From: Pedobacter changchengzhani
GTDB lineage: Bacteria > Bacteroidota > Bacteroidia > Sphingobacteriales > Sphingobacteriaceae
NCBI RefSeq assembly: GCF_004354365.1
Contig: NZ_SJCY01000004.1
Coordinates: forward strand, 1-64,000
Direction: 5' to 3'
DNA: 64,000 bases
A program made the translations under genes and the position numbers. Below, piece after piece: positions 1 to 9,312 of this stretch; the stretch's first letter is position 1; every line of letters starts with the position of its first letter. The notes under the pieces are model-generated. The model searched no databases. It was not told the origin of the DNA and worked only from the letters and a program-made list of their open reading frames with translations.

Positions 1-9
1 ATAAAATAT

Positions 10-119
<110 letters not shown>

Positions 120-124
120 ATCTT

Positions 125-166
125 AAAGAAGCCCCTTAACGAAAGTTATGGGGCTTTCTTGTTTTT
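125..166 (+). terminator. Rho-independent terminator after 5S rRNA
   Basis: AAAGAAGCCCC pairs with GGGGCTTTCTT, and an inner TAAC-GAAA-GTTA stem gives a stable GAAA tetraloop. A T-rich run follows. It lies a few bases after the 5S gene and would end the rRNA operon transcript. Confidence 0.85.
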
Positions 167-194
167 ATTGCAAATCCCGAAAAAAAATTATCAG

Positions 195-318
195 TACTTC
201 CCTCCCGGTAGCTATCGGGACCGAACAGAGAAGTTAAGCCTGCCAGAGCCGATGGTACTGCCTGGTGCATTGGCGTGGAAGTCCCGCATCCGCGGGATAA
301 AATCCGGTCGGTGCCAAA
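195..318 (+). pseudogene. Decayed 5S rRNA copy (second tandem copy)
   Basis: Positions 221-261 match the core of the intact 5S gene (48-88) with one mismatch, and 306-320 match its 3' end. The 5' arm of the closing helix is missing. Two small palindromes replace native sequence: an 18-nt TCCCG...CGGGA palindrome at 203-220, just before the conserved CCGAAC, and TCCCGC-ATCC-GCGGGA at 282-297, where helix V/III sequence should be. Without the 5' arm it cannot fold as 5S, so I call it a fossil. A terminator still follows. Confidence 0.8.
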
Positions 319-339
319 TCTTAAAATGCAGCAGTGCAC

Positions 340-382
340 GTTAACGGAAAACCTTTCAGCTAAAGCTGGAGGGTTTTTTCCG
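340..382 (+). terminator. Terminator after the second 5S copy
   Basis: ACCTTTCAGC pairs with GCTGGAGGGT through a TAAA loop, and the stem extends outward by AACGGAAAA/TTTTTTCCGTT, ending in T-rich sequence. It has the same relation to the decayed 5S copy as the first terminator has to the intact gene. Confidence 0.7.
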
Positions 383-454
383 TTCACGACCTTTTTTTTG
401 CATTGCATACTGCCGGATGGAAGTTCACTGTCTGTGGTCCCGTCTTTGTATGTC

Positions 455-581
455 AGCCTCTGCCTTCCCGATATGCACCGGGACCGGAACGGGAAATAAA
501 GCCCGCCAATCCCTGTGGTACTGTCCTGGTACATTGGAGTGGAAGTTCCCGCATCTGCGGGATAAAATCCGGCCGGTGCCA
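455..581 (+). pseudogene. Decayed 5S rRNA copy (third tandem copy)
   Basis: A more diverged copy. 484-530 aligns with the 5S core (AAAGCCCGCCA...GGTACTG), and 568-581 matches the 3' end (CCGGTGCCA). It has palindromes at the same two places as the second copy: TCCCG...CGGGA at 466-483 before CCGGAAC, and TCCCGC-ATCT-GCGGGA at 547-562. Copies two and three therefore share a derived arrangement and probably arose from each other after the palindromes were gained. Not functional as 5S. Confidence 0.7.
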
Positions 582-613
582 GGTCATAAACACCCAAAGC
601 GGTATTTAGCAAG

Positions 614-645
614 AGATCCTTCAGCTAACGCTGGAAGTTTTTTTC
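614..645 (+). terminator. Terminator-like hairpin after the third 5S copy
   Basis: CCTTCAGC-TAAC-GCTGGAAG followed by seven T. The stem is imperfect but repeats the CTTCAGCTAA...GCTGGA theme of the hairpin after the second copy, so it is probably its diverged duplicate. Confidence 0.5.
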
Positions 646-1057
646 GTTCATAACCTTTTTTCCCCGCTTCCCCCCGGTACCGCACCCGTATCAGATGGCC
701 GTTCCTCAATTGACGGGACACTGCCCCCGGCCCGGGCTTTCCCCCCACGGTCCTTTGTTCATAAACCTGATGGGAACGGAAATCCTTTTTGGGAAATACG
801 GATTCCCGTTCCATAACAAGATCCCCCAAAAAGATTGAAGCGGACAGCAGGAACAGGGCCCCGTTTGAAAAACTGCAACTGCTTTTCGAATGATTTGGAT
901 TAGAAGACTGCTTTTTTTTTATGTGCAAAGGCTTGAGATTTAAATCATAGTTTGAATAAAGCAACTATGGTATTTGAACCAAGAATTTTTTCGTTATTTG
1001 TTTTCGATAGTGTGAATTTTTGTAAAACTCATTGTGTGCAAATATGTTATTATAGTA
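646..1057. other. Intergenic stretch with a GC-rich block
   Basis: No gene is supported here. About 660-860 is clearly richer in G and C than its surroundings. It contains an inverted repeat: GGAACGGAAATCC near 775 and GGATTCCCGTTCC near 808, one mismatch in 13. After about 890 the sequence returns to ordinary AT-rich DNA leading into the desaturase promoter. Reading frames crossing it have no recognisable protein features. Confidence 0.5.
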
Positions 1058-1086
1058 TTGATTGCCATTATATTTGGTTATATTTG
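1058..1086 (+). promoter_or_regulatory. Predicted Bacteroidota promoter of the desaturase gene
   Basis: TATATTTG at 1079-1086 is an exact TAnnTTTG -7 box, with TTG at 1058-1060, 18 nt upstream, as the -33 element. A second TATATTTG lies at 1069-1076 without a well-placed -33. This predicts a transcript starting about 1093 and a leader of about 20 nt to the ATG at 1112. Confidence 0.55.
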
Positions 1087-1111
1087 TGCATAACACTATA
1101 AAAATATACAG

Positions 1112-2092
1112 ATGAGTTTTTTTGCAGATAAGAGAAGGGAAGTAATGATGCATATTGAGAAATATATGCTAGAATCTATGGATACTTATTTAAAACCTAT
1201 TGATACTAACTGGCAACCATCGGATTTTTTACCTGATTCTACAAGTGACACCTTTTACCAAGATATTAGAGATTTAAGAGATAATGCGAAAGATTTATCT
1301 TACGATCTTGTTGCTGTGTTAATTGGTGATACGATTACGGAAGAGGCTTTGCCTACTTATGAATCGTGGTTAGCGATGGTAGATGGGCACAGTGGGAATG
1401 AAGAGGGTGGTTGGATGAAGTGGGTGCGCCATTGGACGGCTGAGGAAAATAGACACGGAGATTTATTGAATAAATACTTATATCTTTCTGGACGAGTAAA
1501 TATGCGTGAAATGGAGATTTCTACGCAATATTTGATAGCCGATGGTTTTGATATTGGCACAGGACATGACCCTTATAGAAATTTTATTTACACGAGTTTT
1601 CAAGAAATGGCAACTAATGTATCACACAGAAGGGTTGCTTCTTTGGCAAAAAAGGATGGCGATTCGTTATTATCTAAAATGTGCGGTGTAATTGCTTCTG
1701 ATGAGGCGAGACATGCAAAAGCATATAAAGATTTTATGAATCGTATTTTTGAGGTTGACCCTAATGAAGCGATGTTGGCATTTGAAGATATGATGCGTAA
1801 GAAGATTGTGATGCCTGCGCATTTCTTGAGAGAAGTAGGTTTGAAAATTGGACAGACTTTTGGTCACTTTACAGATGCTGCACAACGTTTAGGTGTTTAT
1901 ACTGCTGTTGATTATGTAGAAATTATGCAACAGCTAATTGAAGACTGGAAAATTGAAGGTATGCAGGATTTGAATGATGCTGGAGAAAAAGCGAGAGATT
2001 ATATTATGGCATTGCCTTCTCGTTTACTGCGTGTTGCAGAGCGTATGAAAAACCCTACAATGGATTATAAATTTAGCTGGATTGCTGGATAA
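1112..2092 (+). CDS. Acyl-ACP desaturase (FAB2/type 2 fatty acid desaturase family)
   Basis: A 326-residue soluble di-iron desaturase that would introduce a cis double bond into a fatty acyl chain carried on acyl carrier protein, using O2 and reduced ferredoxin. The family signature runs through the protein: LKPIDTNWQPSDFLPD near the N terminus, GDTITEEALP (residues 72-81, ligand Glu), EENRH at 111-115, FQEMATNVSHR with Glu165, and DEARH at 197-201. These are the four-helix iron ligands of plant-type stearoyl-ACP desaturases. The length is normal. ATG1112 is preferred because RREVMMHIEKYM aligns with the N-terminal helix of the family; ATGs at 1145 and 1148 follow a purine-rich AGAGAAGGGAAG and are alternatives. 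Monocistronic, with its own promoter and a terminator shared with the convergent gene. Probably sets membrane unsaturation. Confidence 0.93.
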   Translation: MSFFADKRREVMMHIEKYMLESMDTYLKPIDTNWQPSDFLPDSTSDTFYQDIRDLRDNAKDLSYDLVAVLIGDTITEEALPTYESWLAMVDGHSGNEEGGWMKWVRHWTAEENRHGDLLNKYLYLSGRVNMREMEISTQYLIADGFDIGTGHDPYRNFIYTSFQEMATNVSHRRVASLAKKDGDSLLSKMCGVIASDEARHAKAYKDFMNRIFEVDPNEAMLAFEDMMRKKIVMPAHFLREVGLKIGQTFGHFTDAAQRLGVYTAVDYVEIMQQLIEDWKIEGMQDLNDAGEKARDYIMALPSRLLRVAERMKNPTMDYKFSWIAG

Positions 2093-2109
2093 AAAAATAT
2101 AAATATGAT

Positions 2110-2145
2110 AAAGCCAGTTACCAAAATGGTAACTGGCTTTTTTTT
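2110..2145 (+). terminator. Bidirectional terminator between convergent genes
   Basis: AAAGCCAGTTACC-AAAAT-GGTAACTGGCTTT is a perfect 13-bp stem followed by a T run. It overlaps the stop codon of the converging CoA-transferase gene, so it can also serve the minus strand, where the A run before the stem becomes U. Confidence 0.88.
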
Positions 2146-3421
2146 ACTTAAATCTATCGTGGAAGGCTCTGTTTAGAGTTTCTATATGAGATGGATGCGC
2201 GATGCTGATTAAAGCTTTTGCTCTTTGTTTTAAGTTCATCCCAAATAAATTTACAGTTCCAAATTCAGTAATAATCCAATGTACATGGCCACGTGTGGTA
2301 ACTACGCCAGCACCTTCTTTTAAAAAAGGGGTAATTCTAGATATGCCTTTATTGGTTATAGATGGTAGCGCAATAATTGGTTTCCCACCTTGAGATAGTG
2401 ATGCACCTCGCATAAAATCCATTTGACCGCCAATGCCAGAATACTGATAAGTACCAATTGAATCTGCGCAAACTTGCCCTGTTAAATCGATTTCGATAGC
2501 ACTATTGATGGCGATCATATCATTATTTTTTCTGATGATACTAGTGTCATTCACATAGCCTATATCTAACACTTCTATTTCAGGGTTATCATCAACAAAA
2601 TCGTAAAGTTTTCTTGAGCCAGCCATAAAACTGGTGACAGATTTGCCTTTATTAATTTTTTTGAGACTGTTATTTATCGCACCATTTTGAATTAGTGGAA
2701 TTACGCCATCAGACAGCATTTCTGTATGTAAGCCTAAATTTTTATGGTTGCTAAGGTTTTTTAAAACTTGATCTGGAATGGTACCAATACCCAGTTGTAA
2801 GGTTGAGCCATCATCAATTAAACTTGCAATGTTTTTTCCTATTTTGATAATTGCATCTGTTGCACCATCTTCGTAGTTAATTTCTGGTAGGTCGGCTTCG
2901 TGCCAAACCATACTATCTATTTGGTTGATGTGAATAAAACTGTCGCCGTGAGTGCGAGGCATTTTTGGGTTAACCTGTGCGATAATAAATTTGGCTACTT
3001 CTACGGCTGCTCTTGCAATATCTACTGAGGTGCCTAAGGAGCAATAACCATGTTTATCTGGTGGAGAAACATGAATTATAGCAACATCCACCGGTAGAAT
3101 ATTAGTTTTAAAGAGTTGAGGAATTTGACTTAAAAAAATAGGAACGTAATCGCCATAATTACTGTTTGCGATTTGTCGTGTGTTTGCAGAAACGAACAGG
3201 GAATTAATAAAAAAGCTTTTTCTATATTTCTCATCATTAAAATCAACATCGCCAAAACTGGTTATGCTCACCAATTCTACATCTTTTAATTCCTGATGTC
3301 TGTTTTGGAGTGCGTGGATGATATGAATAGGTGTGGCTGCACTGCCATGAATAAAAACACGTTGACCAGATTTAATATTTTTTACTGCATCTACTGCACT
3401 TATATAATTTAATTGTGACAT
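2144..3421 (-). CDS. Acetyl-CoA hydrolase/CoA-transferase family protein
   Basis: 425 residues of the Cat1/ACH1/4-hydroxybutyrate CoA-transferase family, which moves CoA between acyl groups via a glutamyl-CoA thioester. Visible are an N-terminal Rossmann-like half (SGQRVFIHGSAATP), the SPPDKHGYCSLGTSVD segment (119-134), the catalytic Glu in GLHTEMLSDG (Glu234), the oxyanion-loop glycines in GIGGQMDFMRGA, and FLKEGAGVVTTRGHVHWIITEFG near the C terminus. Length is typical. It sits next to icmF on the same strand, with about 100 nt between, consistent with a role in short or branched acyl-CoA metabolism. Substrate cannot be read from sequence: acetate, succinate or 4-hydroxybutyrate are all possible. 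The ATG start at 3421 is well supported by the conserved N terminus. Confidence 0.88.
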   Translation of the reverse strand: MSQLNYISAVDAVKNIKSGQRVFIHGSAATPIHIIHALQNRHQELKDVELVSITSFGDVDFNDEKYRKSFFINSLFVSANTRQIANSNYGDYVPIFLSQIPQLFKTNILPVDVAIIHVSPPDKHGYCSLGTSVDIARAAVEVAKFIIAQVNPKMPRTHGDSFIHINQIDSMVWHEADLPEINYEDGATDAIIKIGKNIASLIDDGSTLQLGIGTIPDQVLKNLSNHKNLGLHTEMLSDGVIPLIQNGAINNSLKKINKGKSVTSFMAGSRKLYDFVDDNPEIEVLDIGYVNDTSIIRKNNDMIAINSAIEIDLTGQVCADSIGTYQYSGIGGQMDFMRGASLSQGGKPIIALPSITNKGISRITPFLKEGAGVVTTRGHVHWIITEFGTVNLFGMNLKQRAKALISIAHPSHIETLNRAFHDRFK

Positions 3422-3527
3422 TATTTTATGGTTTTTAATAAACGTGGCTAAGTTAAATACGGTGCTATAAAAAATGTATCATTATAGTATTGAAATAAAG
3501 TGATTTTTATTACAAATGATATTTGCT

Positions 3528-6500
3528 TTACATATTTCTTCTGTATTGTCCGCCAACCTCATAAAGTGCATTGCTTATTTGTCCTAAAGAACATACTTTA
3601 CATACTTCCATTAGTTGTTCGAATATATTTTCGCCAGCTACAGCCGATTTTTGCAAGTTTTTTAATAGGTCTCGCGCTTTATCTTCATTCCGGGTTTTAA
3701 ATTTTTCTAAGGCCGCGATCTGATATTGCTTTTCTTCTTCGGTTGCTCGAATTACTTCGCCAGGAATAATTGTTGGTGAACCATTTTTATTAAGGAACAT
3801 ATTTACACCAACAATCGGGAATTCACCGGAGTGTTTTAAAGTTTCATAATAAAGACTTTCTTCTTGGATTTGACCGCGCTGATACATGGTTTCCATTGCG
3901 CCCAAAACTCCACCACGATCGTTAATGCGTTTAAATTCTTCTAAAACTGCATTTTCAACTAAATCTGTTAATTCTTCGATAATGAAAGCGCCCTGAAGTG
4001 GGTTTTCATTTTTTGCCAAACCCAATTCTCTATTTATTATTAATTGTATGGCCATTGCCCTGCGTACAGAACCTTCGGTAGGTGTAGTAATTGCCTCGTC
4101 GTAGGCGTTAGTATGGAGCGAATTACAGTTATCATATATTGCGTACAAAGCTTGTAAGGTGGTTCGAATATCATTAAAGTCTATTTCTTGGGCGTGCAAG
4201 GATCTACCAGATGTTTGGATATGATATTTTAGTTTTTGAGAGCGCTCATTCCCTTTGTATTTATTTTTTATGGCTTTTGCCCAAATTCTGCGTGCCACGC
4301 GCCCGATTACTGCATATTCTGGATCTAATCCATTTGAAAAGAAGAAAGATAAATTCGGTGCAAAATCGTCGATATGCATGCCACGGCTTAAATAATATTC
4401 TACAAACGTAAATCCATTACTTAGCGTAAACGCCAATTGCGAGATTGGGTTTGCACCTGCTTCTGCAATGTGATAGCCTGAAATAGAAACTGAATAGAAA
4501 TTTCTTACTTTTTCGTCGATAAAATATTTTTGAATATCGCCCATCATTCTTAAGGCAAATTCTGTTGAGAAAATACAGGTGTTTTGAGCTTGATCTTCTT
4601 TTAAAATATCGGCTTGGACAGTGCCACGAACGGCGCTGATGGAGTAGGCTTTAATTTGAGCATATACATCTGCTGGTAAAACCTGATCTCCGGTAACGCC
4701 TAAAAGCATTAATCCTAACCCGTCATTTCCTTTTGGCAATTCGCCTTGATAGGATGGTTTAGTTGCGTTTTTACTTTTGTAAATTGCTTCTATTTTCTGT
4801 TCAACTTCGTGCTGTAATTTATGTTCGATAATATATTTTTCGCATTGTTGATCGATGGCGACATTCATAAAAAAGCCTAACAACATTGGTGCAGGACCGT
4901 TAATTGTCATAGATACAGATGTAGATGTTGCACAAAGGTCGAAACCTGAATACAATTTCTTTGCATCATCTAACGTGGCGATACTTACACCAGAATTGCC
5001 AATTTTTCCATAAATATCTGGACGGGTATGAGGATCTTCGCCATAGAGTGTTACCGAATCAAAAGCTGTTGATAAACGGTGTGCAGGTTGACCAAAAGAT
5101 ACATAATGAAAGCGTTTATTGGTGCGTTCTGGCCCACCTTCACCGGCAAACATTCTAGTTGGGTCTTCACCATCTCTTTTTAATGGAAATACGCCTGCAG
5201 CGTAAGGAAATTCTCCAGGTAAATTTTCTGTAAGTAACCAACCCAAAATATCGCCCCAATCTTCATAGCGTGGTAAAGAAATTTTTGGAATGTTTAATTT
5301 CGATAACGATTCGTAAAATAAAGGTTGTTTAATCTCCTTATCTCTTACTTTATAAATAAAATACTCTTCTTTATAGGCCCTTTTTGTTTCTGGCCATTGG
5401 CGAAGTAAACGTTTGCAATTGCCATCGAGCTGTTCATCGAGAAAATCATAGGTTTCGTTTAAAGCCCCACCTAAATCCTCCCCGAAGGAGAGGACTTTTT
5501 TGGTATGTTGGACATTGCTATCGTTTAATAAGTCGATTACGCCTCGAAGTTGATAAAGTTTTCTAGCAATTTTACATTGTTTATCAACAAATTCATTATA
5601 AGTAGCACTCGCTTCGGCGATTTCTGATAGATAACGAATGCGATCAGGCGGAATAATGTAGATTTTCTCAGACTGATCTGAAGTCAACTCCATTTTTGCA
5701 TTAAAATCGACACCTGTTTTAAGTTTTATTTGTTTCATTAAAGCCACAAATAAATTATTCATGCCAGGATCGTTAAACTGAGATGCCATTGTTCCATACA
5801 CTGGAATTTCTTCATTTTTGGCATCAAACAAGTTATGATTTCTTTTATACTGCTTCCTAACATCGCGAAGTGCATCTAAAGCACCTCTTTTGTCGAATTT
5901 ATTTATGGCAACTAAATCGGCAAAATCGAGCATATCAATTTTTTCGAGTTGTGTTGCTGCCCCAAATTCTGGAGTCATTACGTAAAGAGATACATCGCAA
6001 TGCTCAGTTATTTCAGTATCTGACTGGCCGATACCTGAAGTTTCTACAATAATCAAATCGTAACCCGCTGCTTTACAAATGTCGATACTTTCTTGTACAT
6101 TTTTAGAAAGCGCTAAATTTGCTTGTCTGGTAGCCAATGAACGCATGTAAACCCTTGGATTATTAATTGCATTCATTCTGATCCTATCGCCAAGCAAAGC
6201 ACCACCAGTTTTTCTTTTAGATGGATCGACCGAAATAATGGCTAAAGTTTTATCTTCTACTTCAACCAAAAAGCGCCTAACTAGCTCATCAACTAACGAT
6301 GATTTACCCGCGCCTCCGGTTCCGGTGATGCCTAAAACAGGCGTATTGTTGTTTTTAGAAAGTTTATTTAGTTCTGTTACAAAGCTTTGCGTGCCTTCGG
6401 GATCATTCTCTGCAATTGTTATCGCAGCGGCAATTGCTTTGGTATCTTGCTTCGGAATGGTTTGCAACTCATCGGTAATTGATGATTTGGTTACGTAATC

Positions 6501-6929
6501 CGTTTTTTGCAACATGTCGTTAATCATGCCCTGCAAACCCATTTTACGACCATCATCAGGTGAGTAGATTTTAGAAATTCCATAAGCTTGCAATTCTTCA
6601 ATTTCTGTGGGGAGAATAACACCGCCACCACCAGCAAAAATTTTAATATGTCCAGAGCCTTTTTCTTTTAAAAGATCGTACATGTATTTAAAATATTCGA
6701 TGTGTCCACCTTGGTAAGAAGTCATGGCAATACCTTGAACATCTTCTTGAATGGCACAATTTACAACCTCATCTACCGAACGGTTATGCCCTAAATGAAT
6801 CACCTCAGCTCCTGACGATTGCAATATGCGGCGCATGATGTTTATGGTTGCGTCATGCCCATCAAACAGGGAAGCTGCAGTTAAAAAACGTATTTTATTT
6901 TTTGGCTTATAAATTTCTACTTGTTGCAT
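3528..6929 (-). CDS. icmF: Fused isobutyryl-CoA mutase (IcmF)
   Basis: 1133 residues joining three functions in the order known for IcmF. A cobalamin-binding domain (about 1-140) has FDGHDATIN with the axial His25, SYQGGH and AGGGGVI. A MeaB/ArgK-type G-protein chaperone (about 195-430) has the P-loop [11 protein letters not shown] at 201-212 and the NKFD base motif. The mutase TIM barrel fills the rest. The enzyme interconverts isobutyryl-CoA and n-butyryl-CoA, while the G domain loads and guards the B12 cofactor. Two substrate-pocket positions fit an isobutyryl rather than methylmalonyl mutase: RMFAGEG has Phe where methylmalonyl-CoA mutase has Tyr, and AQNT has Gln where it has Arg (VRNT). 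Those equivalences come from memory of the family. The separate two-subunit methylmalonyl-CoA mutase is not in this window. Pivalyl- or isovaleryl-CoA activity is possible. Confidence 0.93.
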   Translation of the reverse strand: MQQVEIYKPKNKIRFLTAASLFDGHDATINIMRRILQSSGAEVIHLGHNRSVDEVVNCAIQEDVQGIAMTSYQGGHIEYFKYMYDLLKEKGSGHIKIFAGGGGVILPTEIEELQAYGISKIYSPDDGRKMGLQGMINDMLQKTDYVTKSSITDELQTIPKQDTKAIAAAITIAENDPEGTQSFVTELNKLSKNNNTPVLGITGTGGAGKSSLVDELVRRFLVEVEDKTLAIISVDPSKRKTGGALLGDRIRMNAINNPRVYMRSLATRQANLALSKNVQESIDICKAAGYDLIIVETSGIGQSDTEITEHCDVSLYVMTPEFGAATQLEKIDMLDFADLVAINKFDKRGALDALRDVRKQYKRNHNLFDAKNEEIPVYGTMASQFNDPGMNNLFVALMKQIKLKTGVDFNAKMELTSDQSEKIYIIPPDRIRYLSEIAEASATYNEFVDKQCKIARKLYQLRGVIDLLNDSNVQHTKKVLSFGEDLGGALNETYDFLDEQLDGNCKRLLRQWPETKRAYKEEYFIYKVRDKEIKQPLFYESLSKLNIPKISLPRYEDWGDILGWLLTENLPGEFPYAAGVFPLKRDGEDPTRMFAGEGGPERTNKRFHYVSFGQPAHRLSTAFDSVTLYGEDPHTRPDIYGKIGNSGVSIATLDDAKKLYSGFDLCATSTSVSMTINGPAPMLLGFFMNVAIDQQCEKYIIEHKLQHEVEQKIEAIYKSKNATKPSYQGELPKGNDGLGLMLLGVTGDQVLPADVYAQIKAYSISAVRGTVQADILKEDQAQNTCIFSTEFALRMMGDIQKYFIDEKVRNFYSVSISGYHIAEAGANPISQLAFTLSNGFTFVEYYLSRGMHIDDFAPNLSFFFSNGLDPEYAVIGRVARRIWAKAIKNKYKGNERSQKLKYHIQTSGRSLHAQEIDFNDIRTTLQALYAIYDNCNSLHTNAYDEAITTPTEGSVRRAMAIQLIINRELGLAKNENPLQGAFIIEELTDLVENAVLEEFKRINDRGGVLGAMETMYQRGQIQEESLYYETLKHSGEFPIVGVNMFLNKNGSPTIIPGEVIRATEEEKQYQIAALEKFKTRNEDKARDLLKNLQKSAVAGENIFEQLMEVCKVCSLGQISNALYEVGGQYRRNM

Positions 6930-6993
6930 TTTAAAGGATTTTAAGCGTAAATTGAGCGATAATTACGGCTTGGTCCACTTAATATTTGGTTTA

Positions 6994-7001
6994 CAAATGT
7001 A
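6994..7001 (-). promoter_or_regulatory. Predicted -7 box for icmF
   Basis: On the minus strand this reads TACATTTG, an exact TAnnTTTG. It lies 65 nt before the icmF ATG. The -33 region has only TTCGAAC instead of TTG. No B12 riboswitch structure is apparent in the leader. Confidence 0.4.
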
Positions 7002-7059
7002 GTAAATTATAAAGTTCGAAGCGTTTTAATAGCCGTGTAGATGTAAAATAAAAATATTT

Positions 7060-8349
7060 CTATATAACTTCTGCAACAACAAAAGTACTGCCACCTATAA
7101 ATATCAAATCATTTATACTTGCTTGCTTTAAGGTTGCTTTTTTTGCTTCTATTACTGAAGCGAAACTATTGCCTTTTAAGTGATAGGCAGAAGCTTGAAA
7201 TTTTAAATCCTCAGCATCTAAACCTCTTTCCAAATTAGGTTTACAAAAATAGTAACTTGCATTTTTAGGCATTAAAGCTAATACCTTTGAAATATCTTTA
7301 TCGTTAACCATCCCAAAAACGACATGCAGCTTATCGAACTTAGTGGAATTGATATTTTTTACAACCTCAGTTATTCCGGCTTCATTGTGTCCTGTATCGC
7401 AAATTATAAGCGGGTTTTTTGCTAAAGTTTGCCAACGACCTTGTAAGCCAGTTAGTTTTTTAACCTGTTTTAACCCATCATAAATGGATGATGAATTAAT
7501 TTTTATAGAAGAAGTTTCGTTTAACTTTTCGCAGGTTGCTAAAACCGTAAGGATATTTTTAGTTTGGTACGTGCCTGTTAAATCCGTTTTTAAATTTTCG
7601 AATTGCAATTGGTTATTTTTGAATACATCGAAATTGAGCACATTCCATTTTTTCTTCGCATTTTGAATGGTATATTCATCATCAGCAAAATATATTGGTG
7701 CATTGACCTCTTTTGCTTTATTGATAAAAACCGGTTTAGATTTAGATTGACTTTCGCCGATAACAACAGGAATATTGTGTTTAATAATTCCGGCTTTTTC
7801 TCCAGCAATTTCTCTAATTGTATTGCCGAGTAAATTGGTATGATCCAAACTAATGTTTGTTATTACCGAAATTTCTGGTGTAATCACGTTGGTAGAATCT
7901 AATCTCCCGCCCAAGCCAACCTCTATAACGGCTATGTCAACTTGATTTTTTGCGAAATGATCAAAAGCCATTGCAACGGTTACCTCAAAAAAAGAGGGTT
8001 TTAAATTTTCTATTAAATTTTGTTGATTTTTTACGAAAGACCGCACCTCAGCTTTGCTGATCATTTTACCGTTAATGCGGATGCGCTCGCGAAAATCTTT
8101 TAAGTGAGGGGAGGTGTACAAGCCTGTTTTATAGCCATGCGCTTGTAAAATTGAGGCCAACATGTGCGATGTAGATCCTTTTCCGTTGGTTCCGGCTATG
8201 TGGATACTTTTGAATTTTCGCTCTGGGTTAGCTAACGCATCACAAAGGGCAATTGTATTTGTTAAATCTTTTTTAAAAGCCGCTGCACCAATCCGAGTAA
8301 ACATTGGTAGTTTACTGTATAGAAAATCGAGTGTTTGTTGGTAGTTCAA
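7060..8349 (-). CDS. folC: Bifunctional folylpolyglutamate/dihydrofolate synthase
   Basis: 429 residues, an ATP-dependent ligase that adds glutamate to dihydropteroate and to reduced folates. The Mur-ligase-like features are clear: P-loop GTNGKGST at 53-60, YTSPHLKDFRERIRING, VGLGGRLDSTN, SLDHTNLLGNTIREIAGEKAGI, and the C-terminal domain beginning near LQGRWQ...DTGHNEAG. Length is normal. The start is unusual: the family N terminus MNYQQTLDFLYSKLPMFTRIG begins at a TTG (8347-8349), and no in-frame ATG lies just before it. The gene begins 14 nt after the PIN toxin stop, so it is probably translated from the same message as the toxin-antitoxin pair, possibly by coupling. Confidence 0.92.
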   Translation of the reverse strand: MNYQQTLDFLYSKLPMFTRIGAAAFKKDLTNTIALCDALANPERKFKSIHIAGTNGKGSTSHMLASILQAHGYKTGLYTSPHLKDFRERIRINGKMISKAEVRSFVKNQQNLIENLKPSFFEVTVAMAFDHFAKNQVDIAVIEVGLGGRLDSTNVITPEISVITNISLDHTNLLGNTIREIAGEKAGIIKHNIPVVIGESQSKSKPVFINKAKEVNAPIYFADDEYTIQNAKKKWNVLNFDVFKNNQLQFENLKTDLTGTYQTKNILTVLATCEKLNETSSIKINSSSIYDGLKQVKKLTGLQGRWQTLAKNPLIICDTGHNEAGITEVVKNINSTKFDKLHVVFGMVNDKDISKVLALMPKNASYYFCKPNLERGLDAEDLKFQASAYHLKGNSFASVIEAKKATLKQASINDLIFIGGSTFVVAEVI

Positions 8350-8363
8350 TTTATAGGAATGTT

Positions 8364-8783
8364 TTATTTACTTCTTAACGTTAATAAAAAATCAGACATC
8401 GTTAGCATCTTAGTTTTACCGATTTTATTTAAATCTAATAGATCTTTATCTCCAGTTATTAAAAAATCTACATTTCCATCAATAGATAGTGAAAGTAAAA
8501 AATTATCCTTTGGATCTCTACAAATATTTACGACAGTTTTCACTTTGGTAAAATCGGCACATTCTTCGATAGTTTCAAGAAAGTTTTCGATCTCTAATTT
8601 AGAGAAGAATCTCTTAAACTTCTGACGATTTGCGACCTCAATGAATTCATCAAGTAACTCTGTACTGAATACTAAAATAATTTTACCTGAGAATAAGATG
8701 TTATCAATTTTAGCATAATCTTTTGTGATTAAAAAGCTGATCCAGAGATTTGTATCAATAACAATTCTTTTAGCTTTTCTCAT
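8364..8783 (-). CDS. PIN-domain toxin (COG1569-like)
   Basis: 139-residue PIN-fold ribonuclease. The acidic residues expected for Mg2+ binding are present in order: Asp10 in RIVIDTNLWISFL, Glu in STELLDEFIEV (about residue 46), Asp in CRDPKDNFLL (about 90) and Asp in LITGDKDLL (about 110). Such toxins cleave RNA unless bound by their antitoxin. The ATG overlaps the upstream antitoxin gene by 14 bp, the usual type II toxin-antitoxin arrangement. It is followed within 15 nt by folC. All key acidic residues are intact, so it looks active, unlike the VapC near 52 kb. Confidence 0.82.
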   Translation of the reverse strand: MRKAKRIVIDTNLWISFLITKDYAKIDNILFSGKIILVFSTELLDEFIEVANRQKFKRFFSKLEIENFLETIEECADFTKVKTVVNICRDPKDNFLLSLSIDGNVDFLITGDKDLLDLNKIGKTKMLTMSDFLLTLRSK

Positions 8784-8985
8784 AGCGCTTTGCCCTAACC
8801 AATTCCACCTCCCTTGTTATTTCTTCAAGCGATGGGGCAGATGCTGAGTTGGCTCTGAGCTTTTTAAGTACAGCTTTAAAACCATTTTTTGAGTTATCTT
8901 GAATTGAAATAAGATGTAAGCCAGCTAAATTTTTTAAAAGTTTAACAGCTTTGGGATTTAAAATATCGATTCTTAAAGTATCCAT
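8770..8985 (-). CDS. Antitoxin partner of the PIN toxin
   Basis: 71 residues, first gene of the pair. The N-terminal half (MDTLRIDILNPKAVKLLKNLAGLHLISI) resembles the short leader of antitoxins paired with COG1569 PIN proteins; the C-terminal half (SLEEITREVELVRAKRY) is charged and probably helical and would wrap the toxin. It has no recognisable ribbon-helix-helix or AbrB DNA-binding motif, so self-repression is not shown. Called from position and overlap with the toxin more than from motif. Confidence 0.7.
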   Translation of the reverse strand: MDTLRIDILNPKAVKLLKNLAGLHLISIQDNSKNGFKAVLKKLRANSASAPSLEEITREVELVRAKRYEKS

Positions 8986-9312
8986 GAATCAAATTTAAGA
9001 AAAGAAACTCATGTTTGAAATAGTTAGAAAATGATTCGTGTTAGTATTTGTAGTTAACGGACCGTGAAACAAAAGTTTAGAAGGTCATTTTTAGTTCTGC
9101 TTCTCTTCGGTAAATTTCAAAAAGGTTTTTAAAAACCATAAAACAAAAGATAATTTAACTTTATCTGCCTCGCGTTTTAGAAGCTTCTTACAAAAGAAAA
9201 TTATATTTCAGCAAGAGATATTTTGTACTGCCGACTTGATAACAGAAGATCTGCGACTAATAGATTGACTTCTTTACCAATTTATTAGGTAGAAAATAAA
9301 ACTTATCATTCC
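8986..9312. other. Intergenic, no gene seen
   Basis: AT-rich sequence between the tonB-like gene and the antitoxin. TAAATTTG on the minus strand just before the antitoxin ATG fits a -7 box, but it would leave a leader of only a few bases and there is no clear -33. I see no terminator hairpin or RNA gene. Confidence 0.4.

Noticed and set aside
136..964. Several open frames of 60-158 codons on both strands across the 5S copies and the GC-rich block
   Set aside because: They run through 5S sequence, terminators and palindromes, have no protein features, and are by-products of RNA-gene and repeat DNA.
6930..7059. B12 riboswitch before icmF
   Set aside because: The leader is short and AT-rich, with no B12-box-like sequence or extended folding visible.
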